A stretch of DNA of 64,000 bases from Spirodela intermedia. Its lineage: Eukaryota > Streptophyta > Magnoliopsida > Alismatales > Araceae. A program made the translations under genes and the position numbers. A model generated the notes under the pieces. It saw nothing but the letters and a program-made list of their open reading frames with translations. It was not told the DNA's origin and made no database searches. The stretch's first letter is position 1, and the number at the start of each line of letters is the position of its first letter. Below are positions 23,458-34,095 of the stretch, piece by piece. The stretch is from NCBI GenBank assembly GCA_902729315.2, contig LR746274.1, positions 8,957,940 through 9,021,939 on the forward strand, written 5' to 3'.

Positions 23458-24073
23458 TTCCTTTTCCTTCGCTCTCCGTTTCGATCTTCAATGGTCAACC
23501 ATATCCAGCAGCAGCTGATCTCCTTGTTACAGCGGGTACATGTCGCCGGAGTACGCCATGGACGGGAGCTTCTCAGTGAAGTCTGACGTCTTCAGCTTCG
23601 GGGTCCTCGTGCTGGAGATCATCAGCGGCAGGAGAAACAGGGGAATCTTGCACCCCGTTCGCAAGCTCAATCTCCTGGGCAACGTAAGTATAGAGCGAAA
23701 CTACCGACCAGCCATGGAGGAGCTTAACGACATGTTTTAATCTCATCATGGGTGTCCTGCGCAGGCATGGGATCTTTGGAAGGAAGGTAAAGGGCTGGAG
23801 CTGGTGGACTCCTCTCTGGGGTACCCCATCCCCATGGTAGAGGTTCTCAAGTGCATACAGATCGGCCTACTCTGCGTGCAGGACCGCCCGGAGGACCGGC
23901 CGGAGATGGCGGCGGTGGTTCTCATGCTCGGCGGCGACAGCGGGGGGCTGCCGCACCCCAAGAAGCCGGAGTTCGTAGCGGCGCGAGAGCGCGCCGAGGG
24001 GTCCTCGACGTCGAGCAGGGGACTCACCCGCACCTTCAACGACATCACCGTTTCGGACATGCGCGGCCGCTGA
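20364..24073 (+). CDS. Gene C: G-type lectin S-receptor-like Ser/Thr kinase, intact
   Basis: Exons 20364-21648, 21886-22020, 22237-22400, 22486-22696, 23032-23269, 23533-23683, 23765-24073 (2493 nt, 830 aa). Signal peptide about 1-27, then lectin, S-locus/EGF-like and PAN domains; the span about 440-462 is followed by WRRRK. Kinase landmarks are the GEGGFG loop, Lys540, Asp637 (HRD) and Asp655 (DFG). Exon 1 is longest of the five because of a Glu-Gly repeat (four GAG, 21177-21200) in the S-locus domain. Exon 3 lacks two codons in the juxtamembrane segment. Exon 5 begins GNTKGV where the others have DKTK or DKAK, and exon 6 ends in Asn rather than Tyr. All splice sites are GT-AG. No inactivating change was seen. 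Kinase-only pseudogene downstream starts 0.7 kb after its stop. Confidence 0.93.
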
Positions 24074-24544
24074 GCTTCCGACGCCAAAGAAATTAGGGTT
24101 TTCATTTTAGCGGGAAACGTAATGGGGAAACTGAATCTGTAAATTAATTAATTAATTTTTAAATCAGTGAAATCTTAAAGTTGCTGACGCAACGCCAGAG
24201 AAAACCGAAATTACCAGCAACCAGTCAAAAATTATTGGCCAACAACTTAAAATGCGAGTCTAAGAGGACTCGGGTGATGACGTTATAAAGCGCAATAGCG
24301 CCGACTCCGGGAAGGAAAAACCTGCCTGCAATACTGGCCGCCGCCGAAATGTAGCCAACAGGAGGGAAAGTCGACCACTCCCCACCCAAGATATCTCAAT
24401 TTTTCCGCCCAACTTCCCTCAACTGTTAATTTCTACGGCTTGCGCGGTCTCTGAAAATGGCGGGAAAAAGGAATTTAAGTGGTTCAAAAAACTACTAGAG
24501 AACTGTGAAAATGCGTTTTAAATATTTTATGATGCGTTTCCAAC

Positions 24545-24762
24545 GTATTACTGAGAGGGCCCCACGAGGCGAGAGATAAAGTCACTTTGCCACGTGGCAT
24601 CCGGCGGTTGCCTATCTTGGTTGTGGGATGGAAGATGGGCCGCATGAGACCAGCGTTGGTTGCGTTTGACCCATCCCAATGGATGTTTTGTTCCTGTTAT
24701 CCTCCAAGCAGCCAGACAAGGAGGGGGAAGATCGATTGTCGTCCTCCTAAGCGAGGAGCAAC
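24545..24762 (+). promoter_or_regulatory. Promoter/leader block of the kinase pseudogene, G-box intact
   Basis: The family promoter block, including ggccccacgagg, TGCCACGTGGCA at 24588-24599, gaagatgggcc and ttatcctccaag, is preserved although the gene behind it is broken. Transcription would therefore still be conceivable. Confidence 0.45.
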
Positions 24763-26324
24763 ATGAAGGAAAGCAAGTCAGACGGAAGGCATTGATCTAC
24801 AGTGATGCGCAGAAACTACCCCAGCGTGAAGAGTCAGAGGTGGAACGAGGAGCTGGCCCGGTCAAGGGAGCTGGGTCTTCTCTTGTTTGACCTCGCTGCC
24901 ATCGCCGCCGCCACCGACCACATCTCCACCGATAATCTGCTCGGAAAGGGCGGCTTCGGGCCCGTTTACAAGGTCAACCAATTCGCCTCTTCGATTGATT
25001 AATCAATCGTTGAACTTAAATATTCGGTCTTATGATTTTTTTTATTTCTTGACCAGCAGGGCTGGCTCGAAGGGAAGCAGGAGGTGGCAGTTAAGAGGAT
25101 GGCGAAGAGCTCCTCACAGGTCGTGGAACAGTTCATGAACGTGGTGAGGCTAATAGTGAAGCTCCAGCACCGGAACCTCGTCCGCCTCCTCGAGTGCTGC
25201 ATCGACGGCGAGGAGAGGATGCTCGTCTACGAGTACATGCCGAACGGAAGTCTAGACTCCTTCCTTTTCGGTTAGTCTCTATCCCTCTACTTCCTTTTCA
25301 CACTCTCTCCCCTTATCTCCCCCATTCCCCCTCTGAGTATATATTTACCTCTTGTCTTGTCACCTAGCAATTCCTTTACCTCTCCCTCCGTCCTTCTCCC
25401 TCGCTCCCTTGTCTGCATTTGTATCCACTGTGTTGCTATCTGTCTATGTTTCTCCGCTTCCCTTTACACGTCTCTCTCTCCCTCCGTGTCTTTCTCTCTC
25501 TGTGATCGGAGGGAAGCCTCGTATTGTGGCAGACAAGACTAAGGCGGCGCTGCTGGATTGGGCGACGCGGTGGCGGATAATAGAGGGTGTTGCGCGCGGG
25601 CTGCTCTATTTCCACCAAGACTCGCGCTTCAGGATATTCCAACGATGACTGCATGAACCCCAAGATATCCGACTTTGGCATGGCCCGGATCTTTGCCGGC
25701 GACGAGACTGAGGGCATCACTCGAAGGGTCGTCGGCACCTAGTTAGTCTCCTCTCACTGTCTCTATATATATATCTCTCCCCTTCTGTCTATGCCATCCT
25801 TCCAGCTCTTTCTCTTCTATATCCCTCTATAGTGCAATATTCCTTCTTCCTCCCTCTTTTTCTCTCTCGCTTCCTCCTTTGCGTTTCGATCTTCAATGAT
25901 CAACCGTACCAGAAGCTCCTGATCTCCTTGCTACAGCGGGTACATGTCGCCCGAGTACGCCATGGACGGGAGCTCCTGATCTCCTGAGCTCCTCGCCATG
26001 TGTGGGTGCCCTTCAGAGGCATGGACTCTGTGGAAGGAAGACAACGAGCAGGAGGCGGTGGACTCCTCGCTGGGGTACCCCATCCCCATTGCGGAGGTGC
26101 TCATGTGCATAAAGATCGCCCTCCTCTGCGTGCAGGACCGGCTGGAGGACCGGCCGGAGATGGCATCAGTGGTTCTCATGCTCAGCGGCGACAGTGCGAC
26201 GATCCCGCACCCCAAGCAGCCGGAGTTTGTGGTGGCGAGGTAGCGCTCCGAGGGCTCCACTTCGAGTAAAGGGCTCACTTTCACTGTCAACGACGTCACC
26301 CTCTCCGCCTTCCACAGTCGATGA
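24763..26324 (+). pseudogene. S-domain receptor kinase pseudogene lacking ectodomain and catalytic loop
   Basis: About 32 nt of the signal-peptide start (ATG 24763, one base short, stopping after ten codons) are joined directly to the end of intron 2, so lectin, S-locus, PAN and membrane-span sequences are deleted. Exon 3 (24803-24972) and exon 4 (25060-25270) are well preserved, including a GKGGFG loop and the catalytic Lys in VAVKR, but with changes such as LLECC for LLGCC. Exon 5 (25533-25741) has a 29-nt deletion that removes the HRD loop and shifts the frame. Exon 6 (from 25937) is cut after AMDGS. Exon 7 (26019-26324) has a TAG at 26241-26243 where a paralogue has CAG. No functional kinase is possible. 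Confidence 0.92.
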
Positions 26325-27265
26325 GCTTTAATGCTAAACCTTTTGGTTTCCGGTCAGGATTTCCGTTTTAGGCGGAAATTTATTCGAGGAACTGATGGTG
26401 AATTTTTTAATTTCTTATTTAAATCAGTGAAAAATCGAAATTATAAAGAGTACCTGGGATTTTGACTTTTTCCACTTCGCATATTGGCTTTATATTATCT
26501 ACGGCGTCAACCATCAGTTTGATGAGATTGTGTATAGCCTGTGAATTGATTGTTCTTTACCGCAAGGGACAAGGCGGCTTATGGCGAAAACTTTTCTTTT
26601 CAATCTCATTGGGTCCTTTCTGATTGAGGGCATACAAAATAAAACGGACGTAACCAGCAACTGCGGATAAATTCTTTACCAACAAGCTATTTTAAATGTG
26701 AAACCAGGCGGTCTCGTTGATGACATCAGAACGCAAAGGAGAGTAGAGTTGGCAAAGTCAAAATCTGCCCCGGAATACTTGCCGCTACTGAATCACAGCT
26801 AAACGGTTTTGGTTCCCTGGTGGGTAGTGAATGCACGCAACAGGGAGGTGTGAATTCGAATTCTAATAAATTTTCGTATTTTGATTCTCTTTTGACCATA
26901 TATACTAATTCCAGATAGGCGACCGATTATATGGGCATAAATTGGGCTACGCAACGTTCAGATGCAACGGCCACTGGCACACTTCAAATTTAATCTCCCA
27001 ATTCCCGCCCTGCAATGAGCTTCAAATTCAACTTTGATCTACGTGACTATGGCATGTATCTCAAAAGTCAATCAGTCTCCAAAAGGAATGGAATCGGCTT
27101 ATTGCATGTCTCACCTCTTTCCTAAAACCCACAAACGACAATCCATTTCAGTCCTGATCAACTTGACTCTACTTAAGGTTTTCTAATCTCCATCAGTATG
27201 TTGTCAAACGAATCAGATTATTGCACATATTTTGCATATGGTATAATGAGATTTTTGAAGGTTAC
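26325..27265. other. 3' flank of the pseudogene and intergenic DNA
   Basis: About 26340-26790 is a diverged copy of the conserved 3' flank of genes B, C and D (ttccgttttaggcggaaat, then ggtctcgttgatgacatcagaa). The rest holds no recognised gene. Confidence 0.55.
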
Positions 27266-27269
27266 TCAC

Positions 27270-27418
27270 CTGTCCAACAAAGTTGAGGGACTTCTCGGGG
27301 GAGAAGCTGTTATTCTGCTTGACGCTGATGATCTCTAGCACCCAGATCGTTGAAGCGGTAGAGATCGGACTTAACAGACAAAAAGCCCTTCCATGGCGTA
27401 ATCTGGAGACATGTAACT
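27270..27418 (-). pseudogene. Antisense receptor-kinase exon fragment of a different lineage
   Basis: On the minus strand the sequence encodes, with two small frame changes, SYMSPDYAMEGLF, SVKSDLYRF and GVLEIISVKQNNS, ending in SFSPEKSLNFVGQ at 27270, where a consensus GTGAGT donor follows. It corresponds to kinase exon 6 (activation-segment end to subdomain X) of the paralogues, with the donor after the same point. Residues such as KQNNSFSPEKSLNFVGQ differ strongly from [16 protein letters not shown] of the cluster, so it comes from another S-domain or related receptor kinase. Upstream bases hint at more of the activation segment, but decayed. Confidence 0.75.
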
Positions 27419-28094
27419 CACAAGGCTCCCACCACCGGATTGAGAACAAGGCTAGGCAAGGCTGGGCTTTTCCTGGGAAACGGTTTTCAGCCATGACTTC
27501 AGGTTTTTGTCTTCAATTATTTGAAATTTCTTCGTGCCAACTTACACACTCGGTTTCGAGCGCAAGAGACAGTACAGCGAGCAGAGGGTAGACCCAGATA
27601 TCAAAGAGATGCATCACGTATCACTGATGACGGTGGAGAAGAAACGGGTAGGTATGGCCGTCGTGAAAGGTAACACTAATGGATCCTCAAGTTAAGAGCC
27701 AAATCTTACCGCAAAAAACAAGATCTCCATTGCCCATCAACAGTGTAATCAAACCATCACCAGCATCTATGGCATCCCTGCAGCACAATCATATGGGGGA
27801 GTCGACAATAACTTCATGGAGTTCGGATACCTCAACATCATGCCCATGCCAACCACATGATCGAAAGCGCAGCAAAGGAGAACGTGGAATCTAAGCGGTT
27901 TTAGGGAGAGAGAGTCTCTTTCCTGGAGACAAGAAGAAAGGAAGCTGCGTCTGGAACGTCCGGTCATTCAAAAGGCCCGAGTCCCCTCACCTCTCTTCTA
28001 CCTCTCACTTCCCTTCCCTTATCCTCGAGGTATCTAGTAGCCAACGGTAATGTCATTTGCAATAACTAAAACCGGTGGAGTGAGAAAATCGCAT

Positions 28095-28553
28095 TGACGG
28101 GTTCGTCTTGGTGCCTAACGCGAAGCTTCCCGATTCCTCGGTGGTGGTGGTGGTGGTGAACGAGAATATGGGCACGGAGGAATGTGGGGAGGCGTGCCTG
28201 AGGAATTGCTCCTGCACGGCCTACGCCATTGCGGAGATTGACGGCGGCCGGAGCCTCTGCATACTGTGGAGTGGCGCGCTCGCGAGGCCGATGGCGGGCA
28301 GGACCTGTTCGTCCGCCTCGCACGTGCCGATCTAGGTACGACTGGAGAAAAATACCTTCAGCTTCAGCCTGGGCAAAACTCGTCTTCTAGGGTTTTCAGA
28401 GCCGGCAGTCCTTACCAATGGCACCTTTATGATTGTGATCGGGTCTTACAGAGAACCTCCCGCCATTATTTTGAAGAGCTTCCTACCATCATCCACGGGG
28501 AAACGGCGGTCCCAGTGTGCTGTTTATTTAATTAATTAAAATTCAGCTTCGAT
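28095..28553 (+). pseudogene. Receptor kinase fragment: PAN domain end of exon 1 plus intron 1
   Basis: From about 28095 the sequence matches the exon 1 end of the cluster: DGFVLVPNAKLPDSSVVVVVVNE (split by divergence), [27 protein letters not shown] deletion of about 11 nt after WSGALA shifts the frame before the segment that should encode [13 protein letters not shown]. The intron 1 donor at 28335/28336 and the body of intron 1, including the conserved tgtttatttaattaatt, follow. Homology ends near 28553 just before exon 2 would start. Nothing downstream continues the gene. Confidence 0.88.
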
Positions 28554-30925
28554 GGGATCACCAGAGAAGGGTATACAAGTGGTCCGACCCCAGACAACAC
28601 ACCGTGTGATGAAATCATACATCGGCCCACGCACGGGTTCCCTTCCTGTGACATGGAAGGGCGTTGACGTACGTGTCCATGGGTCAGCCACTAGAGCACC
28701 AGCTCATCGTTCTTCTCCGTTTGAGTTCACCCACTTGAGAGTCTACCCTCTTCTTTTTACCATTTTTGTTTTCTATGTTTATTTTTATCACAATAAACTT
28801 ACGAAAATTTATAAATATATCTTTCAAATCCTGAAAATTTCTTTAAATTTCATAATAAAATTTGAAAATTATTGAAAATTTTGAAAATGCCTTAGATCAT
28901 CTCTTAATTCTAATTATTAAAATTTCTTGTTTAACCATCATATCTTACTATCACATTTAACCTTTTATTTTAAAAAAGATCAGTAAATCAATGTAAATGC
29001 ATAAAATTTTATTTCTCTGAAAATTATATCAATATTTGTATTTTTAACAAGATAAAACATAAACATAGATAAAAATAGATATTTTAAGCATAATGTTCAG
29101 AGAATTATCATATATCTTATTCCTTGCTCTTGAAACCCCCCCAATTAAGGAAGGAATAAACTGCCAACCTTAACTTGGGGTCAACTCCTTACTTCTTGAT
29201 GGGTCTCCTCCTTAAATGATACAAGCTATCGAACTGGACCATGGGCATAGTATGACCTGAAACGCAATACTAGAATAAAGCCTATTACCTTTTAAATAAA
29301 TAAGTACAATAAATTAAGTATGAAAGGAAAATCAACTTACTAAATTTAGACTCATTTATACATTGGTTGACTTAGAACTTAGAAAATACATATTACATCA
29401 TACAAATCATAAGGATTGCGATTTATAATTTAAATATTTATCTGTCAAGGCACTGATATTAAAACTCAAAATCATGAATTGATAAAAAAAATAATCACTA
29501 AAAATATCCAATTTGATTACAAAACTGGTTTCATACGTGTTAATCCCAATTGTTCATACAAAAATGCATAATTTATGATATAAATATGATAATGATAATT
29601 ATAATCATGCAAATGTCTAAAATATGCATAACAACCAATATAGATTAACATAATTAGTATGTTAGCAATACTTACTTTCAAGTCTGTCTTTGGCAAATAT
29701 TTCTTGCACTTTGTTGATTGTAAAAAAAGTGATGAAAATAATATTTATAAATTTAATTCTAAGAAATAAATAAAATGAAAATTTAGTAAATTCAGGTCTG
29801 CCACAAGAATGGTGGTCAATCTCATTATCATTTTTTTTTCTATTTTATTAATTTTATTCAAATAATTAAAAATAATTAGAAATTATAACATAATATTTGC
29901 CACCTATATATCTTTCACAAAGTGTTTGAGCTCTCAATATTTCAAATTTGATGTCTCAACGTCCAACAATTATAGATCACTCAAGAACTGCAAATTTTTT
30001 CTGCAAAAATTGGCAGAGAAAATCACAAAACCAAAAGAAAAATGAAAGACAAAAAGTAAACCTTACCTTAGGAAGAATAAGAGAGGAGAGAGAAAATATG
30101 ACCATCTTCCCATTGGCAGTTAAAAGGAAGAGTATTTGAGTCAAATTCCTATAAAACCCACATAATCATTCAAAATAAATAGATTTAGGTGATCATAACT
30201 AAATTAAATTTCATCATAAAAATTACAATAATGAAGATAGCTATCGAAAATAAATCTAAAGCGTAAATTATCTACTTGTAGAGTGACTCCATTGGTTCTT
30301 AAATATTAAAATAATTTCAATTCAAATATATATATATATATATATAAATTGAGTAATTAGTCAAAGTAAAGGAATCCAAAAAAATCATCATGCAGTTGCT
30401 TTCATTTAAAACATTAAAATCACACTAAGAATGAAGAAAAAAATGATATGAATGCATAAACTTGACCTATCTATCATCCAATAATAGAATATAATTGCAG
30501 TAAGAAAATGGAACAAAAAGGTGATTGAAAAGTAAAAATGTCAATTAAAAGGCCTCGTCTCATCATCTACCTATTACTTGGATGATTCAATAAATTTAAG
30601 TACGAGAAAGTTGATTTGAATTCTTAATCTCATCTTCTGCCTCTCAAGCAGATGACAGACTAAGCAAACATAAAAATAAAATAGGTTGAAAATAGAAATT
30701 TAATTTCTAGGCTTCCATCATCACTCTACACATCTGCTTGGTACACAAAAATAATTTGACCTGAAAACTTTTCCCGCTCTTCTCTTCAGCTTCGTTTCTC
30801 ATCTTAAGATTTCCCTCTCTTTTCCCCATATCTTTCTTTTGACTTTTTTGCAAAAACATCTGAACAATTGTTATGAAATCTAGAATTCTCTTTGTTCATT
30901 TCATCGCCAAAAATAGAGTATGAAC
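28554..30925. other. AT-rich intergenic DNA with a short (TA)n run
   Basis: Very AT-rich, many stops in all frames. A TA dinucleotide run lies at about 30327-30346. No gene or recognisable transposon protein was seen. Confidence 0.5.
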
Positions 30926-32434
30926 AATGATGTGGCATAAAATGTTGATGGTGGCGAACGGGACCCATCTCCACCACTGCACGAGCTCGAGGTGACAGAG
31001 AAAACCCAGCCCTCATGTATCCAGCCGGATCAAGGAGCACGAACGAAGACGAAGGACACCGGCTTCTGCTATACGGCCTGAGGCGCCTTTATGTTTTCCA
31101 CATCTTATGTTTCCCTTCGCTCGTTTCCCTCATCCGTGAACTGTGTGCGTTCTAGTTTTGCTCCGTGTGGGGCCTCCCATCCCTAGGGTCTGTGTTGGGT
31201 CCATGGCGGGGATGGGAAGGCCCATTTCCCTTTGTTTTCTTTTCTTTCCTCTCTTCTCCTGTTGGCCATTATGTGCTTGGGCCCAATTGGAGAAGAGGGC
31301 GTCCTTCCTTTCCTCGCCTCCCTGCTCTTTTGGGCCATTCTCGTTTGGGCCCAATTGAAGAGGAGGGCCCATGTTGGACTCTATGTGTTCCTTTTCTTTT
31401 TGGGGCTTTGGCGTCTTGGGCCTCAAGCGTGGCCCTCTACCCCTGGCCCATTTGGGGCCCTATATTAGGGTAAAGAGCCACCCCCAAGAGCAGAGCCGTC
31501 ATCTTTAGGAGAAAGAGTGTTTTGTTTGAGAATCTCATTCTAAGAGGACAAAAGAGGAAGGGATCACCGCCAGGCCGCCGCCGCTGCTTCCAGGCCGTCA
31601 GCAGCCCATCGAGCCGCCACCAGGACGCCGTCACCCACTACCGGGCTATCAGCACACGCTGTGCTCTGCTAGCACGCCTACCCCCCGCGCCCCCTAGCTG
31701 CACGCGCCCGTCACGCCCTCAATCGTGCGTTCGTCTGGCGACCGTTACGGTGCCACCACGTGTGCGCTGCATGCCCGCCCGCGTGCCACCGCGCCTGCCC
31801 CTCACAGCTTGCCATTGTGCCTGCCTAGGGCGCCTACCTGAGCACCCCTAGCTCCTTGGTTGTGCCCCTTCCTCTGACCCTGTCCGAGTCCATACTACTG
31901 AACACAGCTGAGTCCAGCCGATATCCACTACTCCACTGGAACGCCTGTCCACGATGTCAGCTGGACGCCCTGCTGCACACCAACTGGACCTCTGCCTTGC
32001 AGGTTAGCTCTTATCCCCTATCCTCCAAGTCATTTACTATGTTCAGTATTGTCTCGCACCTGCTGCACCGCTGTCGGTTCTAGCTAGGTTAGAACGGGTT
32101 AGGTGCCTCCACCGTGCGACCCTGACGCGTGTGCCAAAATTGTAACGTTGGCCGTCGAGCACTTGCTGTGGAGTCGCGTCGACGATGTTAAGTCCTCGCC
32201 CTCCAGACGTGGACTTGGAGGATCACCCTGTATCAGAATCACTTGGCAACACCTAGTCGTGATGGATTGTCGGCGTCATTGCATTTTGAATACTATTTGC
32301 ACTTAGTTGAGTTCGACACTAATCATCTAGAGTCCCTGGTTAGCATTACTCATGGCATATAGGGTTCCCTTCCCTTGTTACCTCACCCATATTTAGTTGT
32401 CAGGGCGGGTTTACAAGCCCGTCCTACATCAGTT
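30926..32434. other. GC-rich block resembling a retrotransposon LTR
   Basis: Base composition changes abruptly. The block has repeated gggcccaatt motifs, a TATA-like ccctatattagg at about 31459, then a leader-like stretch and a CpG-rich segment. It ends near the imperfect inverted sequence gggcgggtttac/aagcccgtcc at about 32403-32430. Open frames here (to 109 codons) carry no recognised domain. It looks like a large gypsy LTR (promoter, leader and tail), but no primer site or second LTR was found. Confidence 0.35.
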
Positions 32435-32859
32435 GACCTCTTCATTTGTTACTTATTTTGGCATGACTCCTAAATCCCTTGACATGTCCTTCTACTAATG
32501 TGGTCATGAATCTCTATATGTTCTGCCAATTATTTTGATGATTTCGAAATTAATGGAAAATCACTTCATAAATTTCTTAAAAATAAACAAAAAAATATTT
32601 TCTATATTTTAGGTTCACGATTAATTTCCTATCAATTTCAAATTATTTATCCAGACTATAAAACTTAAAGAATAATTCTACAACATTGATTGAAAATTAG
32701 AAATTTATTCATATCACATAAACTATAAAAAACAATCAAATAAAATATGAATTCATCACATAATTCTTAAATAGTACAAACACTTTTTAAGCTTATTAAC
32801 ATATATTTTATGTTGATTCGTGACTTTTAGTTCAATTTTTCCTTACTATATAAAAATAC

Positions 32860-34095
32860 ATCATTATGAGACACCAACCAATTGGTTGAAGAATTATGGT
32901 GTGTAGCAGCTATTTATTTTCACTATGACATTGTTCAAGACTTGGTACTCTATGCACAGCCAAAGTGATTTATCCTTCTAGTTTTAGAAAAGGATATTGG
33001 CCCAATAGGGTGTCTTTGAAGGGCAATTATGGCCATCCTCCAAGAGCTTCTCTAATTGTCAACATAGCTCCTTTGGATACACTAATGACATCTTATTTCG
33101 TGCAGAAGTTTCCAGGTGTACATTGGGTATGGCCTCAATCTTAAAGCGTACCTGGGACAATGGTCGGAATCACATCAAAAGTGTTTATTGACATCATGTT
33201 CAAGAACCTTCTACAAGATTGAGAAACTTTTGGCCAGAGCTAACTCGGCATGCTGATCTCCATTACCATGCACACTAATACCATGCTGACCAAGTGGTGT
33301 ATGCGTCCATGTGCTCACTCCTGACTTGTCCTCGATTTGCATACTTTAGAGCACTTGCTGTGGTGCTGGAATGATCTGCACACAGAACATTTCTCAGAGT
33401 ATTGGACCTTGACATTGTGTACCTCCATATGTGCGGCACACCTCATGCACACCACACCTCTGAGGTTCATAGATGCCTTCTATGAACCTCAATTTGACTC
33501 AGCAGTCTCATCTACTTGAATTGCTTCACGGCATTTCATATTGTGCCAACATGAGGTTCTGTGTACTTGATGCACCTTTGTGCATCCTACATCATCTTGT
33601 CATGCACTGCCATGAGTGACTACACAAACCACCATGCAGCTTCGTGTTGACAGTGAGGTCCTACTCCCAAAACTTCATTCCTCCAAGGGAGGGGTTCCAC
33701 ATCCTCTGCCACACATCAAATTTAGCATCCTTTGGGAGGATCTTCACTGATGCACCTGCAGAAGAGGTCTTGAAGCCTTGATAGATGTTGTGCTTAATGC
33801 TGCACCATTACCATGTAACCTCATGCAGCCCTTTGATGTCCACATCTTCTGCCGATGAATAGTTAGTGTGGGCAGATGCAAGTGAAAACAATGCTTGCAA
33901 AGCTTTCGACCACTTGACCATTGTCAGAAAATGGATCCCTCCAGCCTTCTGGTGTTATGTGCCACTATTTCCTTTAATCATTAACTTATTTTGATACTAA
34001 ATTTTCAAGGAGATCTGACCAAGTCTTCTCCCTTTTGTTCAACTAACGTCAAATGTCTTACCACTATGCATAAATACACCAAGACTCGAGGAATG
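32860..34095 (-). mobile_element. Ty3-gypsy reverse transcriptase/PBS remnant upstream of gene D
   Basis: On the minus strand 32905-33062 reads in pieces LEKLLEDGHNCPSKTPYWANILF (broken by stops) and KDKSLWLCIEYQVLNNVIVK, matching the conserved gypsy RT blocks LLEKG-I-PS-SPYGAPVLF and KDGSLRLCIDYRALNKVTIK. Further into the element (33100-33900) sequence is homologous to 134-770 upstream of gene A. A degenerate initiator-Met primer site lies at about 33985-33999, and the LTR starts at about 34001. Element X interrupts this LTR; it resumes at 36328. Confidence 0.7.

Noticed and set aside
31143-31851. Several overlapping open frames of 70-109 codons in the GC-rich block
   Set aside because: Low-complexity, mutually overlapping, no domain; explained by base composition of an LTR-like block.
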